A stretch of 64,000 bases of DNA, from positions 58,681,628 through 58,745,627 of the forward strand of contig CM077667.1 of NCBI GenBank assembly GCA_039707655.1, in the 5' to 3' direction. The stretch's first letter is position 1. Each line of letters opens with the position of its first letter. Below the pieces are notes generated by a model. The model searched no databases. It was not told the origin of the DNA and worked only from the letters and a program-made list of their open reading frames with translations. Below are positions 20,151-31,580 of the stretch, piece after piece. Position numbers and translations under genes: made by a program. This stretch comes from Elymus sibiricus (Eukaryota > Streptophyta > Magnoliopsida > Poales > Poaceae).

Positions 20151-22005
20151 ACCAACAACCAAAGTTGGGTCACTTATCAAGCATGAGTGCTTCACTTATT
20201 TATTTATTTTTTGAGAAAGAGTGTTCCACTTTTTTAGGGGTAGGTGTTCCACTTATTTTTGAGGCAAGCATGAGCGTTCCACGTGAAGAGGGAGGTCCCG
20301 CGAAGAGGGAGGTCCCGCGAACAAAACAAAACAAAAAAGGCTGAAGAGGGAAAAAGCAAAGCCTCAGTTCACAAAAATGGGCCTGATACTAATACACTGT
20401 GATGGACTGGACCTGATGAGCTGAACCGGCCAGACCGGCCAGAGACAACAGAAAGACCGTGTAATAAATATAAAAATCCTATTTGACGCCTGTAGCGCTC
20501 GTTAAAGGCAAACTAGTACACAGCGCAACCCCCTGTTCCCCTTCGCAATGTTTAGTGGGCCGGCCCATCTAAGCATGCACGTGTATGTAAAGCTTCTGGG
20601 AGGTTTCGAAAAAAAACAGTTATTCTAAGCTTTCGGTCTGATTTATTTTTTACGTTTCAGGTTTTTTTATATCAGGTTTATGTTCTTTTTTTCATTTACT
20701 ACTTTTTCGTTATTTTTTTCCTTTTATCTTACCTTTTCCAATACATGAACTTTTTCCAATATTGGCTTCCCAAAATAGTAAGGATTACACAATTCGATGT
20801 TTTTTAGAAATTTCATGAAATTTTACCAATTAAAAAACTTTTTCAAATTCATGAACATTTTTTAAAGTTCAAGATTTTTTCAAATTTACAAAAATTTCCA
20901 AAATTTTGTGACATTTTCTCAACTTCGTGAACTATTTTTAAATTTATGAAAGTTTTACAAATTGTGAATTTTTCTAAAATTCGTGAACTATTTTTCCAAA
21001 GTATTAAACATTTTTAGAATTCATAAAAAAAAATTCTCGAATACATAAACATTTTTTAGATTCAGGAGCTTTTTCTAAATCTTTTAACTTTTTTTCAAAT
21101 TCGTGAACATTTTTTAAAACCATAAAATTTGTAACCTATGAACTTTTTATAAACTCGCGAATTTTTTTCTAATTTGTGAAAAAAAAATTAAGTGATTGGC
21201 TATTAGACTTTTTGTAAACAAAACAGTAGCAGAAGAGAAAACGGAGAGAGAGAGAAAAGAGAGTAAATGAAACACAAAACTGAGCTACTTGGAACTAGCG
21301 ACACAAGCGGTCAATGCGAGGCCAGCAAGTGAGCTTACTTGGGTCGCAGCCTGCTAGGACGAGCGTCAGCGCCAACTTTCTTTCGGGTTATTAAGACTCC
21401 CAACTGGAGGCCTCTAATAAATATGGTGTAAATATTCACAAATAATATGTCAGGCTTAATGCGAAATATCTTGTCGTCTCAGCTTGGTGCTGACCTGTGC
21501 GTAGGCCGGACCAATAAAGCAATTTTTGCAAGATTCTACAGATCCGTACAAACCATTTTAGAACCTTTTGTGCAGTTTATTTTTCCATGTGTTTCTTTAT
21601 CTGTCTTTTAAGTTTTCTCTTTTCTGTTGGTTTTTAGTATTTATTTATTAATGTTTATTATTTATATATATTTTCAACTTTTCTAAATAGAAATTGATAT
21701 TTTTCGTATAAAGGTTGTACATTTTAGATACATTAAAATAAAATAAAATACATATGAATAATTTATAAAATATCAAGAAATTGTTTTAATGTCATGAACG
21801 TTTTTCTGAAATTGATGGGCATTTTAATTTCATAAAAACGTATGGTCATTTTATGATATGCAGTGAACATTTTTTACAATTAATCAAAGTAAGTAAGAAA
21901 TAAGAAAACACGCAAGCCTCGCTAAAAAGGAAAAATGGATAAAGGATCCCAACTAGACTGGTTAGGGATGCCATATTTAAATATGGGTCCGTCCTCATTC
22001 CTTCA
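20151..22005. other. AT-rich intergenic stretch with degenerate repeats
   Basis: No gene is visible. From about 20760 to 21190 the sequence is a decayed array of short units such as AATTCATGAACATTTTT in both orientations. An 18-bp direct duplication (GAAGAGGGAGGTCCCGCG) lies at about 20286-20321. A (GA)n run occurs near 21245. Such sequence is common inside old DNA transposons of Triticeae, but no terminal repeats or TSD could be fixed. Confidence 0.5.
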
Positions 22006-22103
22006 TTTTTTTTTGAAACGGAGGCAAAAGCTTTGCCTCATCCATTACATAAGAGAGAATAGAATTTGTTTGTTACATAACACCCAAACACATGGCATGC
22101 GGA

Positions 22104-25100
22104 TCACTCACGCGAAATAAAAGACCCTAACTTTTTTGCACCGGTGATGACCCAAAGGTTGGCCTCGGTATGGATAGAGGCGAGCAAGATAGGCGGTGGA
22201 GCGCTTTTGTGCTTGAAAACCCTCGCGTTTCGCTCGTTCCATAAAGTCCAGGAGATGAGCATGGTTAGGGAGGCCTTGGCTTGTCGGTTTGGTGTATCGT
22301 CGGCACAAGTACTTGCCCACCACGCCTCCACCGAGTCGAACAAGGGCCAAGCGGAAGTCTCGAGCCCTTGCAATTGGAATTTCCCGATGACCAAAGACCA
22401 TAGCCGTCGAGTGAATCAACACTTGTAGAAGAGGTGAGATCCACATTCTTGCACCCTCTTGCATAGAGGGCAAAGATCACAATTTGGCCACCCACGCTTT
22501 GCCAGTCTATCCGCCGTCCAAATTCTATCTTGAATAGCCAACCAAGAAAAGAATTTTACTTTTCGAGGCGCCCAAGCCTTCCAAACCATCTTATCCATGG
22601 GAGAAAGGACCATCCCAAGAAATTGTGCCTTATACGCGGAGGCTGCCGAGTAGTGCCCACTAGTCGCATGCTTCCATACGATGTCGTCCTTGGCGAGCTC
22701 GTCAAGATGGGCCTCATTTAGTAGTATCCAGAGGGCGAAGAATTGGGAGATGTGCTCGGCGGAGATGTTGATGGGGGGTTTGATCTTTAAAATCCACGCG
22801 TTGAGCTTGAGGGCCTCCCTCTCCTTCCATTTTTTCCTCATGGACGCTTCATAGATGAGCGGGGCAATGTCCTTTGGCATCCGCCCTAGGAGCCAAGGGG
22901 AGTCCCAAAAGGGGGTCCTTGCGCCGTTACCCACGACGATGGTGGTGGAAGCATAGAAGAAGTTAAGGTCGTCCTCATCACACGGGTTTCCCATGCCCAC
23001 CCACAGCTTGGTGGGCTCCTTCCATTCGTACCACGGCCACCGCAAACGGAGAGCTCTTGTGAACTTGTCGGTGTTGAGCACCCCGAGCCCTCCAAACTCA
23101 AGAGGCCGGCAAACATTCTCCCAATTCACCTTGCACTTTGGCCCCGTTATCTTATCTGAACCAGACCATAAGAAGGCTCCCTCGAGCTTATTTAAGTTGA
23201 GGAGGATGGTTGGCGGGATGACCAACGGGGTGGCGGGATAGACCACTTGGGAAGTGATCACCGACTTGACAAGAGCCGTTCGCCCGATGGTGGTGATGTT
23301 TTGGCCATCATATGTTGATAATTTGCGCGCAACCTTGTCGACGAGAAATTGGAAATCCACTAACTTTAGCTTCCAAACGGAGAGGGGCAGCCCCAAGTAT
23401 CGCAATGGGAATGAGGCCCGTGCAGCCGGTAAACTTTGGGTCAAGCTACCCAAATCAAGATGGTTGCAACGAATGGGAACCACGGAACTATTTTGGAAAT
23501 TGGTGCAAAGGCCTGTTACTTCCCCAAAACCCTGCAAAATGCTTGCAAGGTTGTCAACATCCTTTTTGATCGGAGCCAAGAAGACGGCCGCGTCGTCCGC
23601 GTAGAGAGAGGTCCTCATCATGGTGCCCCTACCACGGATTTTGTGGAGGATCCCCTTCCTTGTAGCCACGTCTAGGATTTTTTGGAGCGGGTCAATGGCG
23701 ATGACGAATAGAAGCGGAGATATGGGGTCCCCCTGTCGAAAGCCCTACCCATGCTTGATCAAGCAAAGGAGGGCCGCGATCCAATCTCTGAATTTACTAG
23801 GGAAACCCCGCCGCTGTAGGAGATCAAGCAAGTACTCCCACCTGACGGAGTCAAAAGCCTTTCGAATATCAAGCTTGAAGAGGAGGGATGGGGTCTTCCT
23901 CTAGTGAAGGCGTCGAGCAAGATTGCGAACATACAAAAAATTGTCATGGATGGATCTCGTTTTGATGAAGGCGCTTTGGGCGTTGGAGACAAGCTTGGAC
24001 ATATGAGGGCCAAGCCGCAAGGAGAGCACCTTCGCAATGATCTTCGCGATTGCGTGAATGAGGCTAATGGGTCTATAGTCGGCGATCCCCTTTGCCCCTT
24101 CCTTCTTAGGCAAGAGCACCACATTTGCGGAGTTGAGCCAATGGGGATTTGATGTGTGCAGAGAGTCGAAATGCGTAATGACCCTCATGAGGTCAAGCTT
24201 GATAATGTCCCAACACCTCTTGAAGAAGAGGCCCGTGAAGCCGTCCGATCCTGGCGCCTTGTTGCTTGGCATGTCGTTGATCGCGTCGAGGACCTCACTT
24301 TCGGTCATTGGGGAGCCCAAGCTATGCAAATCAAGTGGTTCCAAATTTAGCTCATCCCAGTTGAAGTCTTTGCTGCTTCAGGGGCCTCTCTTCATGACCA
24401 TGGAAAAATGATCATGGATAAGCTTTTCTTTGGCGTCGTGCTCAGTGACCCAACCTAGCTCGTTCTTGATCCTATGGATATGGTCTTTTTCCTCCTCGCG
24501 TTTACTCGGCGGTGGAAGAATTTTGCGTTGGCGTCCCCTTCTTTAAGGTTGGAGATTCTAGCACATTGCCTTTTGCGTGATCGCTCGAGCACGGCCAATG
24601 CTATGACTCTTCACTTGAGCCTAGACCGGAGATCAAGCTCCTCTATGGAGAGCAGCCTTTCCTCTTGGGCGATGTCGGGGCGGAGAATCACCAAAAGGGC
24701 GGCCTGGTGATGAACTTTGGCCTTTGAGAAAAGACTCCACTCGGAGAGACGTAGCGCCGTCTTTTTGAGCTTGTGGTAGAGGATTTGGTAAGGCTCAGTG
24801 TGTTCGACCCTCTCATTCCAAGCATGTTGGACCACCTCGTTAAACCCTGGCATTGATGTCCAAAAATTCTCAAATTTGAAGACCCGAGGTTTTCTTGGAC
24901 CCTTGTCGTCGGCAAGCAGGAGCGGACAATGGTCGGAGAGGGAGGAGGATAGCGCATTGAGCACATGGGTGTTGAAGGAAGTGTCCCACTCGGCATTGCA
25001 AAAAAATGAGTCAAGCTTGCATAAAGTTGGGTTTGCCCTCTCGTTGCTCCAGGTGAAACGCCGGTTTTGGAGGTGGATTTCTTTGAGCTCACAGTTTTGG

Positions 25101-26093
25101 AGCGGTGCCCTGAAACGATTTATCCTTCCGCGGTTGACATTTCTCTTATTTTTGTTGCGCGCCCGATAGATTTGATTGAAATCACCGGTGGCAAGCCAGG
25201 CCATCCCTAACGGCGGCTTCTCAGCAAAGAGCTCGGCAAAGAAGGCGTCTTTGAAAGAGTAGTCTGTGAGGCCGTAGACAGAAGTGATCTTGAAGCGCAC
25301 GTCGGTCCCTCGGACATGGACCATGGCGGAAAGGCAATACGTCGTGTAGTTGACGCAGGAGACGTCCACAAGTAGATCGTCCCAGAGCATCAACATGCCA
25401 CCCCTAGTACTAGTTGCCGGTCGTTGCGCGAAGCTACGAAGCATGTGCCCACCTAGGAAAGCGGTTGTGAACTGATCAATGGCGTCGAGCTTAGTCTCTT
25501 GGAGACACATGATATGACACGACGATGAAGCGATCATGGCGCTGAGTACTGTTCAAAAAATCTTCCGATTCAGCGATTTATCGTCCGATTTATCACTACT
25601 CATGGGGTGACCGATAAGATTATGCCTTATCTTCACCGTTTATCTTTTGGGCCGATTTATCACTCTCACAAGCGATTTATCAGGAATCTACCAATAAATC
25701 AGGCCTATTCCTAGCACTATGTTTGCAAAAAAACTGTGTTTATTTGTGTTTTTGTCGACCTTGTTATGCAATATGTACTATTGCCCTATTTTTTGTCATT
25801 ATACGAGGATTCAAGGGCTAGGAATCAAGGTAACACTTCTATCAAAAAAAAATGATGTTGAATATAGTATATTTCAGTGTTGGGAACCTGGGATTTGCAA
25901 AAAAATGGCCGATTAACAGTCAACCGATAAAATCGATTAATCGGCCGATTTCTGATTAATCTCTTATCTCCAGCTGACCAAGACGCTAACGATAAGCGAT
26001 ATCCTCAACATTGGCGCTGACCGTGGAGCGACGGTCTGGGCAGTTGAGCCCCCTCACGTTCCAACACAGGAAATTGATCGGTTGTTCTAACAT
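22104..26093 (-). pseudogene. LINE ORF2: endonuclease-reverse transcriptase, broken
   Basis: ATG at 26093 starts an endonuclease/exonuclease/phosphatase domain with Asn-Val-Arg-Gly, Gln-Glu-Thr-Lys, Gly-Asp-Phe-Asn and Ser-Asp-His signatures, down to about 24620. RT follows: Lys-Ala-Phe-Asp-Ser-Val, Arg-Gln-Gly-Asp-Pro and Tyr-Ala-Asp-Asp (about 23592-23603). The C-terminus carries a zinc-binding RVT-type domain (Cys-x2-Cys, His-x3-Cys) near 22420-22470 and ends at 22104. Damage: an insertion at 25546-26011, a frameshift between 24345 and 24620, and in-frame stops at about 23901, 23740 and 22416. The enzyme would nick the target and prime cDNA synthesis from it. This copy is dead. Confidence 0.88.
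25546..26011. mobile_element. 466-bp insertion with 9-bp TSD in LINE ORF2 (Mutator-like candidate)
   Basis: TGGCGCTGA flanks the segment exactly (25537-25545 and 26012-26020). Removing the insert and one TSD copy restores the ORF2 frame. A 9-bp duplication is characteristic of Mutator-like elements. Terminal inverted repeats are weak by eye. Inside, GCGATTTATC and CGATTTATC-like words repeat in both orientations. It has no coding capacity, so it would be a non-autonomous (MITE-like) copy. Confidence 0.75.
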
Positions 26094-26234
26094 AGGAAAC
26101 ATGGGGCGCCTTGAGCTTTGTCCACACAGGAGAGACACTGGGACTGGGAGCAACCATCATATAGATTTGTCATCCAGAAGCAGCAAGCAACAGACCCAGT
26201 ACAGATACATGGCCGCAGGCAAACACAGCTCCTG

Positions 26235-26341
26235 CTCCTAGCATAGTGAGCACCCGTGCACATATTTCTGCTCCTAACATAGTGAGCACCCGTGCACATA
26301 TTCCTGATCCTAACATAGTGCGCACCCATGCACATAGACCG
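26235..26341. repeat. Three-unit tandem repeat between LINE ORFs
   Basis: Three copies of a roughly 36-bp unit containing CATAGTGAGCACCCGTGCAC, the third more diverged. It lies between the ORF1 end and the ORF2 start of the LINE. Confidence 0.8.
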
Positions 26342-26418
26342 AACAGCTAACATGATAAGAGGTTGTGCTAACATGGGAAAACTAAATGACCCAGCTTGAT
26401 GATCAGCGGCTCCAACGC

Positions 26419-28925
26419 TCAGGCAGCCGCCTGCTGCGCCGCGGCGCTAGCGTCCAAGTCTAGCGCACCTTCTCCTCCATGGGCAATGAGGGCCTCCTCC
26501 ACACCCGCAGCGCTGTCATCGTCGAGTTTGAACAGCCCGCGCATGGCCACGATGACGTCCGGCAGCAACTGCTCCTTGAAGTGCTCTGCGAATGCGTCCA
26601 GCGCCGCGGCTATCTTTGAAAATGCCAAGAGTGCGACACACTAGCAACTCGGCCGCCCTGGTCACCGGAGCCGCCTTAGGACGGCTGACCGAGCGAGTCC
26701 TGGTGATTGAGAACCCTCCCCCAGGGCCGCCCTTGCATATGTTAAGGCCAGCCATGGTCTTCCTATGGTTTGGCGGTGCCTTGGCCGGAGTTGGAGCAGG
26801 GAGAGGCAGGATGGCGTCCTGGCGCGCATCGAAGAGCGGCGCGAGACACTGCAAGCCAACCGCGCCTTCAACCGCGATGGCCCCCCTACGCAGCCGCACC
26901 GGAGAGGGGGTACGTCGCAGCAGACTGCTGGAGATCAGGGGGGCGTTGGAGAGGCCTCAAAGCCCGGTGGCCTCACAGGAGAGAGCAGCGGCGACTGTAG
27001 GGAGACCGGCGCGCACAGCCGGAGCAGCGCCTCGCTCCGGCGGGCCTGCGAGAGCGGGGAAGGGCGGTCCTCGCTTCTCCTAGAGCGCGGCGGGGGCGTA
27101 AGCACCGTTGTAGGCGACAACGGGGGAGAGGCAGGCGGTGTGAGGTCCTCCTGGGAACGGCGGCGAGCTCCCCGTGGCGAGGACTGGCGCGTCGGGCTAC
27201 GGCCACAAGCACCGGCATCGACTCCATGATGCGGGCCGCGTCACCACTTGCGGAGCCAGAGCCCCGGAGCACCGCAGCGTGCCCTACTGCCAAGCTCGGC
27301 TCGGCCGAGCGACGACGGCCACCACCTTCACGACGACCGTCCCGCCCCTCATCGCGATGATCCCGCGAGGCATCCCGAGGTGGATGCCGCGAGAGGCTGC
27401 GCCTGAGGCGATCGCCCCATCCCTCGCGTGACCGCGAGCTGTCGTGGCCGCGGCGGTCGTCCCCCTCGCGACCACGTCCAGGGTCGTCGTCATGGTCCCT
27501 CCTATGGTGCTGAACGGGGCGAGAGATGCGCTCGCGCGGGTCGCGCGCCTGCCGCTCGCCGTCGACGATCCCCTTCTGGTAGTTGTAGCCCTTGGAGATG
27601 ATACGGGGCCCTTGAGTGGGGTCTTCATGGATGGAGAGGTGGATGATCACCCGATGCTCCAAACCGCGACGCCCAAAGGCCGGCTGGCCCCCGGCGCGTG
27701 CCGGCAGGGTCACCCAGTTCACCCGCGGGATGTTGGCCGGCGATGCCGTCCACGCCCACACGCCCAGCACCTCCGTGTCGGTCTTGAGCTTGGAGGCGGT
27801 CTCAATGTAGTCGATGAAGCACCCCGGCCCGATGGCCTGCGCGACGGAGACATCGTCCCACGCCTGCAGCGGGAGGCCGTCCAGGCAGAGGCGGACGTGG
27901 TGGATGAGGTCGACGTTCTTAGAGTGTGCTTCAAGCCGCCACGGGCGCATCTGCAGCCTGGTGTCCTGGAACGGCAGGTCCCGACGGCCGGTAGCGTCGA
28001 CGCAGTGGTGTTGGTGGAAGAAGCGCACCAGGAAGGCCTCCGGGAAGTGCTTGACAACCGACACATTGTCCGCCAGCATGCCCATCTCCAGGACGATGGC
28101 AGCGGCGATTTCCTGCGTGGAGGCCCGGATGTCGTGGTCGAGCCAAGCCACGACGACGTTCGAGCCAATGAGCGCCACCTCCTGGTGCAAGGCCGGCGTG
28201 CTGTGAATCACCGTAAAGACCTCGGCAGGCCGCTGGGAGTGGTCGCCAGACTAGGCCATGGTGCGGTGGAGGGCTTGGGGACGAGGCGGAGCCGCAGGGG
28301 TCGCTGGAGCAGGTGCTCGACGCACCGGAGGCAGGCGGTTGGGGCGCGCAGGAGGTGCGCCCGGTCGGAGGTGGGGGGCAGGTTTGTTGAAGCAGCTCCT
28401 TGCTTTGTGGCCGGGCTGGAAGCAGCGGCGGCAGGTTACTTGGTTGCGGCATCCAGCTTGGTGATGGAGTGGATATAGGCAGCGGAAACAGAGCCCTTTA
28501 ATCCAGTCGGGGACGGGTTGGCGCGGCATAAATGGTGCAGCAGGAAAAGCCGATCGGCGCGGCCGACGGGACTCGACGGTGACCCAGCCGCCCATCGCCT
28601 CGAGCCCCGCGGCAGTCCCCCGCGATGAATGCGCACCCGGGGCGGCGTTGCCCCGAACGCGGCCAGCCCAGCTGCAGGAGTTAAAGCGCGTCTCCTGCCC
28701 AGCCGCTGCGGCATTGAAGGTGAGCGCGTGGTCAGCGGTAGCCTGGCGAGACGCGGCGCAAAGCAGCTCGGGGGGAGTCTCAGGAACACAAGACAAACCC
28801 CGCGGATCGCGCGACGACGGCCCGCCCGGCGGCGGGGGCGGAGGGGTGGCCAATCCCCAATCCAGATCCGGATCCGGCGTGGCACAGCAGCGGCTCCCCC
28901 CGGGGCAGGGGACGGGAAGCCCCAC
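26419..28925 (-). pseudogene. LINE ORF1: nucleic-acid-binding protein, broken
   Basis: A frame from ATG 28925 carries two CCHC zinc knuckles (Cys-x2-Cys-x4-His-x4-Cys, about residues 145-180). After one in-frame TAG at 28251-28253 it continues in the same frame to 26973. The second part has a globular region resembling the DUF4283-type domain of plant LINE ORF1 proteins, then an Arg/Asp/Gly-rich tract. The likely C-terminus lies in another frame at 26628-26419, so a frameshift falls around 26900. ORF1 proteins coat LINE RNA. The start is uncertain, since the 5' sequence is GC-rich and open in several frames. Confidence 0.75.
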
Positions 28926-29110
28926 AGCAGCATGGGCGCGGCGAGGCCATTAGGGTGGCACCGGGAGGAGCTTGGGTGGGTGGCCGGCAGCGCCAGAGCA
29001 GCGGCTGCCGGGGATAGCTGGTGGGCTACGGGGCTGGGGCTGCCGCGGGGGCGAGGGTGCGGACGTGTCATGCTCAGATCAGTTTTGGAGGACGTCCGTC
29101 GAAGAAGGAG

Positions 29111-29239
29111 GAAGCAGTCTGGTAGAATGTGACTGATGGGTATACGGTACAGATGTGGTGGGTTTTCTAAAGACAACAGAAACGCGAAGCAATATGTATC
29201 CAACACGGAAGCTATATCTCCAAAATAACTAGTTAAGGG
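29111..29239. other. Flank between LINE and MITE
   Basis: No gene or repeat recognised. It includes the left TSD copy GTTAAGGG (29232-29239) of the following element. Confidence 0.5.
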
Positions 29240-29556
29240 TATATCTGGGCATATGCCGGGCCGGGCCAAAAAAAACCGTTGTTGAAAACCTAGGTCCGAG
29301 CCCGGCCTGGCCCGATCGTCGGGCCTAATAAATTGGGCCCGAACCCGACCTGAGACCAAAAAAGCCTGACACGGCCCGGCCCGACTGTGGCTAAAATTCA
29401 ATTTTCCTGAAGCCCGAACCCGGCTCGGCCCGATCATCGGGTTCAATTCCCACGCCCGAGTTCGGCCCGATGGGACTATTAGACCCAGCCCGACCCGGGA
29501 TTTTCGGGACGGGTCGGGTCGGGCCGTACGGGTCGGGCTTCCCATGGCCAGGTATA
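29240..29556. mobile_element. hAT-like MITE rich in GGCCCG words
   Basis: About 317 bp. The left end TATATCTGGGCATA and the reverse complement of the right end TATACCTGGCCATG match at 11 of 14 positions. GTTAAGGG follows at 29557-29564, matching 29232-29239, an 8-bp TSD as in hAT elements; the shared flank extends to 11 bp, so the exact cut is ambiguous. The interior is full of GGGCCGGGC and CCCGACCC words in both orientations, able to fold on itself. No ORF is credible. Confidence 0.7.
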
Positions 29557-29564
29557 GTTAAGGG

Positions 29565-30419
29565 TTATTCTTTGCAAAGTACACTCCCACTTTTTCAGGC
29601 GCTCCAGTTGACGCACTGCAAGTGCGTCTCTTGTCATAACTTGAAAGTTTTTTTTCCTTTTTTCATAGGTTCGTTTATTCAGAATGTTTTATTTTTCGAA
29701 CCGTGCGTCCAATCCCAAACTAGATCTTGTGTTGAGATTTTAGGAACTAGATCTTATGTTAATAAGTTTCAATTAACTTTTTCAAAAAAAATTGAAACAA
29801 AAAAAAAACAAAAAATGATTAAAAACTGATAACCGAAAAAAGGAATGTTGAAAAAAACATAGCCGAAAGCATCTTTTTTAATACTTGTGAACTTTTCAAA
29901 TCCTATAATGTTTCCATTCACTGTAGAGATTTTTGAATATCTTTTAAACTATAAGCACATAGCATCTGAACTCCTTTCTGCCAGATTTTCCCAAGACCCT
30001 AGGATTAATCAACAACACAAGAATCTTCAAGTCAGAAGTCACAAATCATATGATCAGAGATGATCCCACCTGGACCATCACTCCGGCGCTTGCTTGACCC
30101 ATGGTGGGCGGCGACTGTCACAAGGATTTCACAGTAATATGCATGATTTTGGGATTTTTTTGGAGGCAAGGCACACATGGAAGATCTACGTACTGAGATT
30201 TCAAATAGTAGAGGTTTTACCCAGGTTTGGGCCCCATGTTCTAGGGATAACACCCTACTCCTGCTAGATGTTTTCTATCTTGTGTGAACGATGTGTCTAT
30301 GATATGATGTGTGAGTGATCTCGTAGATCTCGGTAATTGTAATGACCTTTTTAGATTCTATTTTAACTTGGAATTATATAGGGATGTCGAAGAAGAGAAT
30401 ACAATGGTATTATCGCTAC
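29565..30419. other. Intergenic DNA without recognisable features
   Basis: No ORF with family resemblance, no terminal repeats and no RNA gene were seen. Confidence 0.5.
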
Positions 30420-30430
30420 AACTTGGTAAC

Positions 30431-30812
30431 GGCGCGATCAGCGACAAGGACGATAATGATGGATGTCAGTATAAAAAACTAGTGATAATAGCACGTAGCC
30501 GCCGCCGCCTCCTCCTCTCCCAAGCTTAGGATTTTTCCGCCTTCCGTCGGTCTGCCTCGTCTCTGGTGGCCTTAGGGTCACGGGGGCGCGGTGGATCCTA
30601 GCCTTAGCACAACGACTTCCCGACTGTCTACTACAACAAGTTTTGCCCGGCTCCGGCAAGGGAGGAGCAACGACGGCGGCGCCTTCGGTTCGCTTCAGTT
30701 ATTGTAGTTGTCGCTAGGTGCTCTATGAATATGGATGTATTTTTTTTATTTCTGGTGTTCGTTGTACTGCCTTGATTCAAGATGAATAGATCGAAAGTTT
30801 TCCTGCAAAAAG
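30431..30812 (+). mobile_element. Short retroposed sequence (LINE 3' end or SINE-like) with 11-bp TSD
   Basis: AACTTGGTAAC flanks the segment exactly (30420-30430 and 30813-30823). The insert ends in a short A-rich tail (CTGCAAAAAG) after GATGAATAGATCGAAAGTTTT, which resembles from memory the 3' end of Triticeae LINEs. TSD length and the A-rich 3' end fit target-primed retroposition. The 5' part is GC-rich (CCGCCGCCGCC) and could come from another transcript. Confidence 0.7.
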
Positions 30813-30823
30813 AACTTGGTAAC

Positions 30824-31091
30824 AACACAATTAAGTTGGTCATTACGAGGGTCATGATGATGTCATGGTGTAATTTGTTTTTTTATGTTGTTGGTAATGT
30901 CCATCTTTAATGGCAAACGACCGGTTCAGTTGGATGAACGTCGTGGTGCGATCTAGCCAGGCGAGCTTGAGGCCGTTTATTGAGGTTTATGAGACGGTCC
31001 CTTCATATTGTTTCCAAGAAATTAAAATCAATGTCTGTTTACAAAATCAACCACATAAATAACTTTAATATGTCTGCTTGCAAACTAATAT
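30824..31091. other. Flank left of the CACTA element
   Basis: No feature recognised. The three bases before the CACTA terminus are TAT, a candidate 3-bp TSD whose partner is outside the window. Confidence 0.5.
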
Positions 31092-31108
31092 CACTAGTGG
31101 AGAAACGG

Positions 31109-31286
31109 TCTTTAGTCCCGGTTGGCGGAGGCCTTTAGTCCCGGTTCGCCAACCGGGACTAAAGGCCCTCACCCTTTAGTCCCAGTTCGCCACGAACCGG
31201 AACTAAAGCCCTCCACGTGGCCACCTGCGCGCGCCGGGGGCTGGAGGACCTTTAGTCCCGGTTGGTGTCACCAACCGGGACTAAAG
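31109..31286. repeat. Subterminal inverted repeats of the CACTA element
   Basis: TTTAGTCCCGGTT and its complement AACCGGGACTAAA occur in head-to-head pairs, about eight copies including diverged ones. At 31250-31286 an 18-bp arm CTTTAGTCCCGGTTGGTG is followed after one base by its perfect complement. Such arrays bind the CACTA transposase. Confidence 0.85.
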
Positions 31287-31492
31287 CGGTGGTGATTTTG
31301 TTTTTTTTTGTTGGGGTTTAGGGGGTTTAGGGGTTTATGGTTTATTTTTTCTTTTCATTTTGTGTTTTCCATTCAATTCTTTTTTATTTCAAACATATTT
31401 TACGCTACTACATATTGTACACGTTATGCATATATAATATAATTTCTCATATGACCATACATATATCATATAATTTCTCGTACGACCATGCA

Positions 31493-31495
<3 letters not shown>

Positions 31496-31576
<81 letters not shown>
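31496..31576. repeat. (TA)n microsatellite
   Basis: About 80 bases of TA dinucleotides inside the CACTA element, near the last exon of its gene. The Ile-Tyr repeat ORFs across it are artefacts. Confidence 0.95.

Positions 31577-31580
<4 letters not shown>

Larger units (their letters stand above)
22006..29110 (-). mobile_element. Decayed LINE (L1-like non-LTR retrotransposon)
   Basis: On the minus strand there are ORF1 (zinc knuckles, 28925-26419), ORF2 (endonuclease-RT-zinc domain, 26093-22104) and a short A-run at the 3' end (T-run at 22006-22014). This is the standard plant L1 order. It carries in-frame stops, frameshifts and a 466-bp insertion. The 5' end is placed only approximately, and no TSD could be recognised by eye, so the 5' end may lie elsewhere. 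Confidence 0.88.

Noticed and set aside
22108..23675. Plus-strand ORFs opposite LINE ORF2
   Set aside because: They are shadows of the RT frame on the minus strand and match no family.
27444..28478. 344-codon plus-strand ORF
   Set aside because: It is antisense to LINE ORF1 in GC-rich sequence; the minus strand carries zinc knuckles and a coherent domain order.
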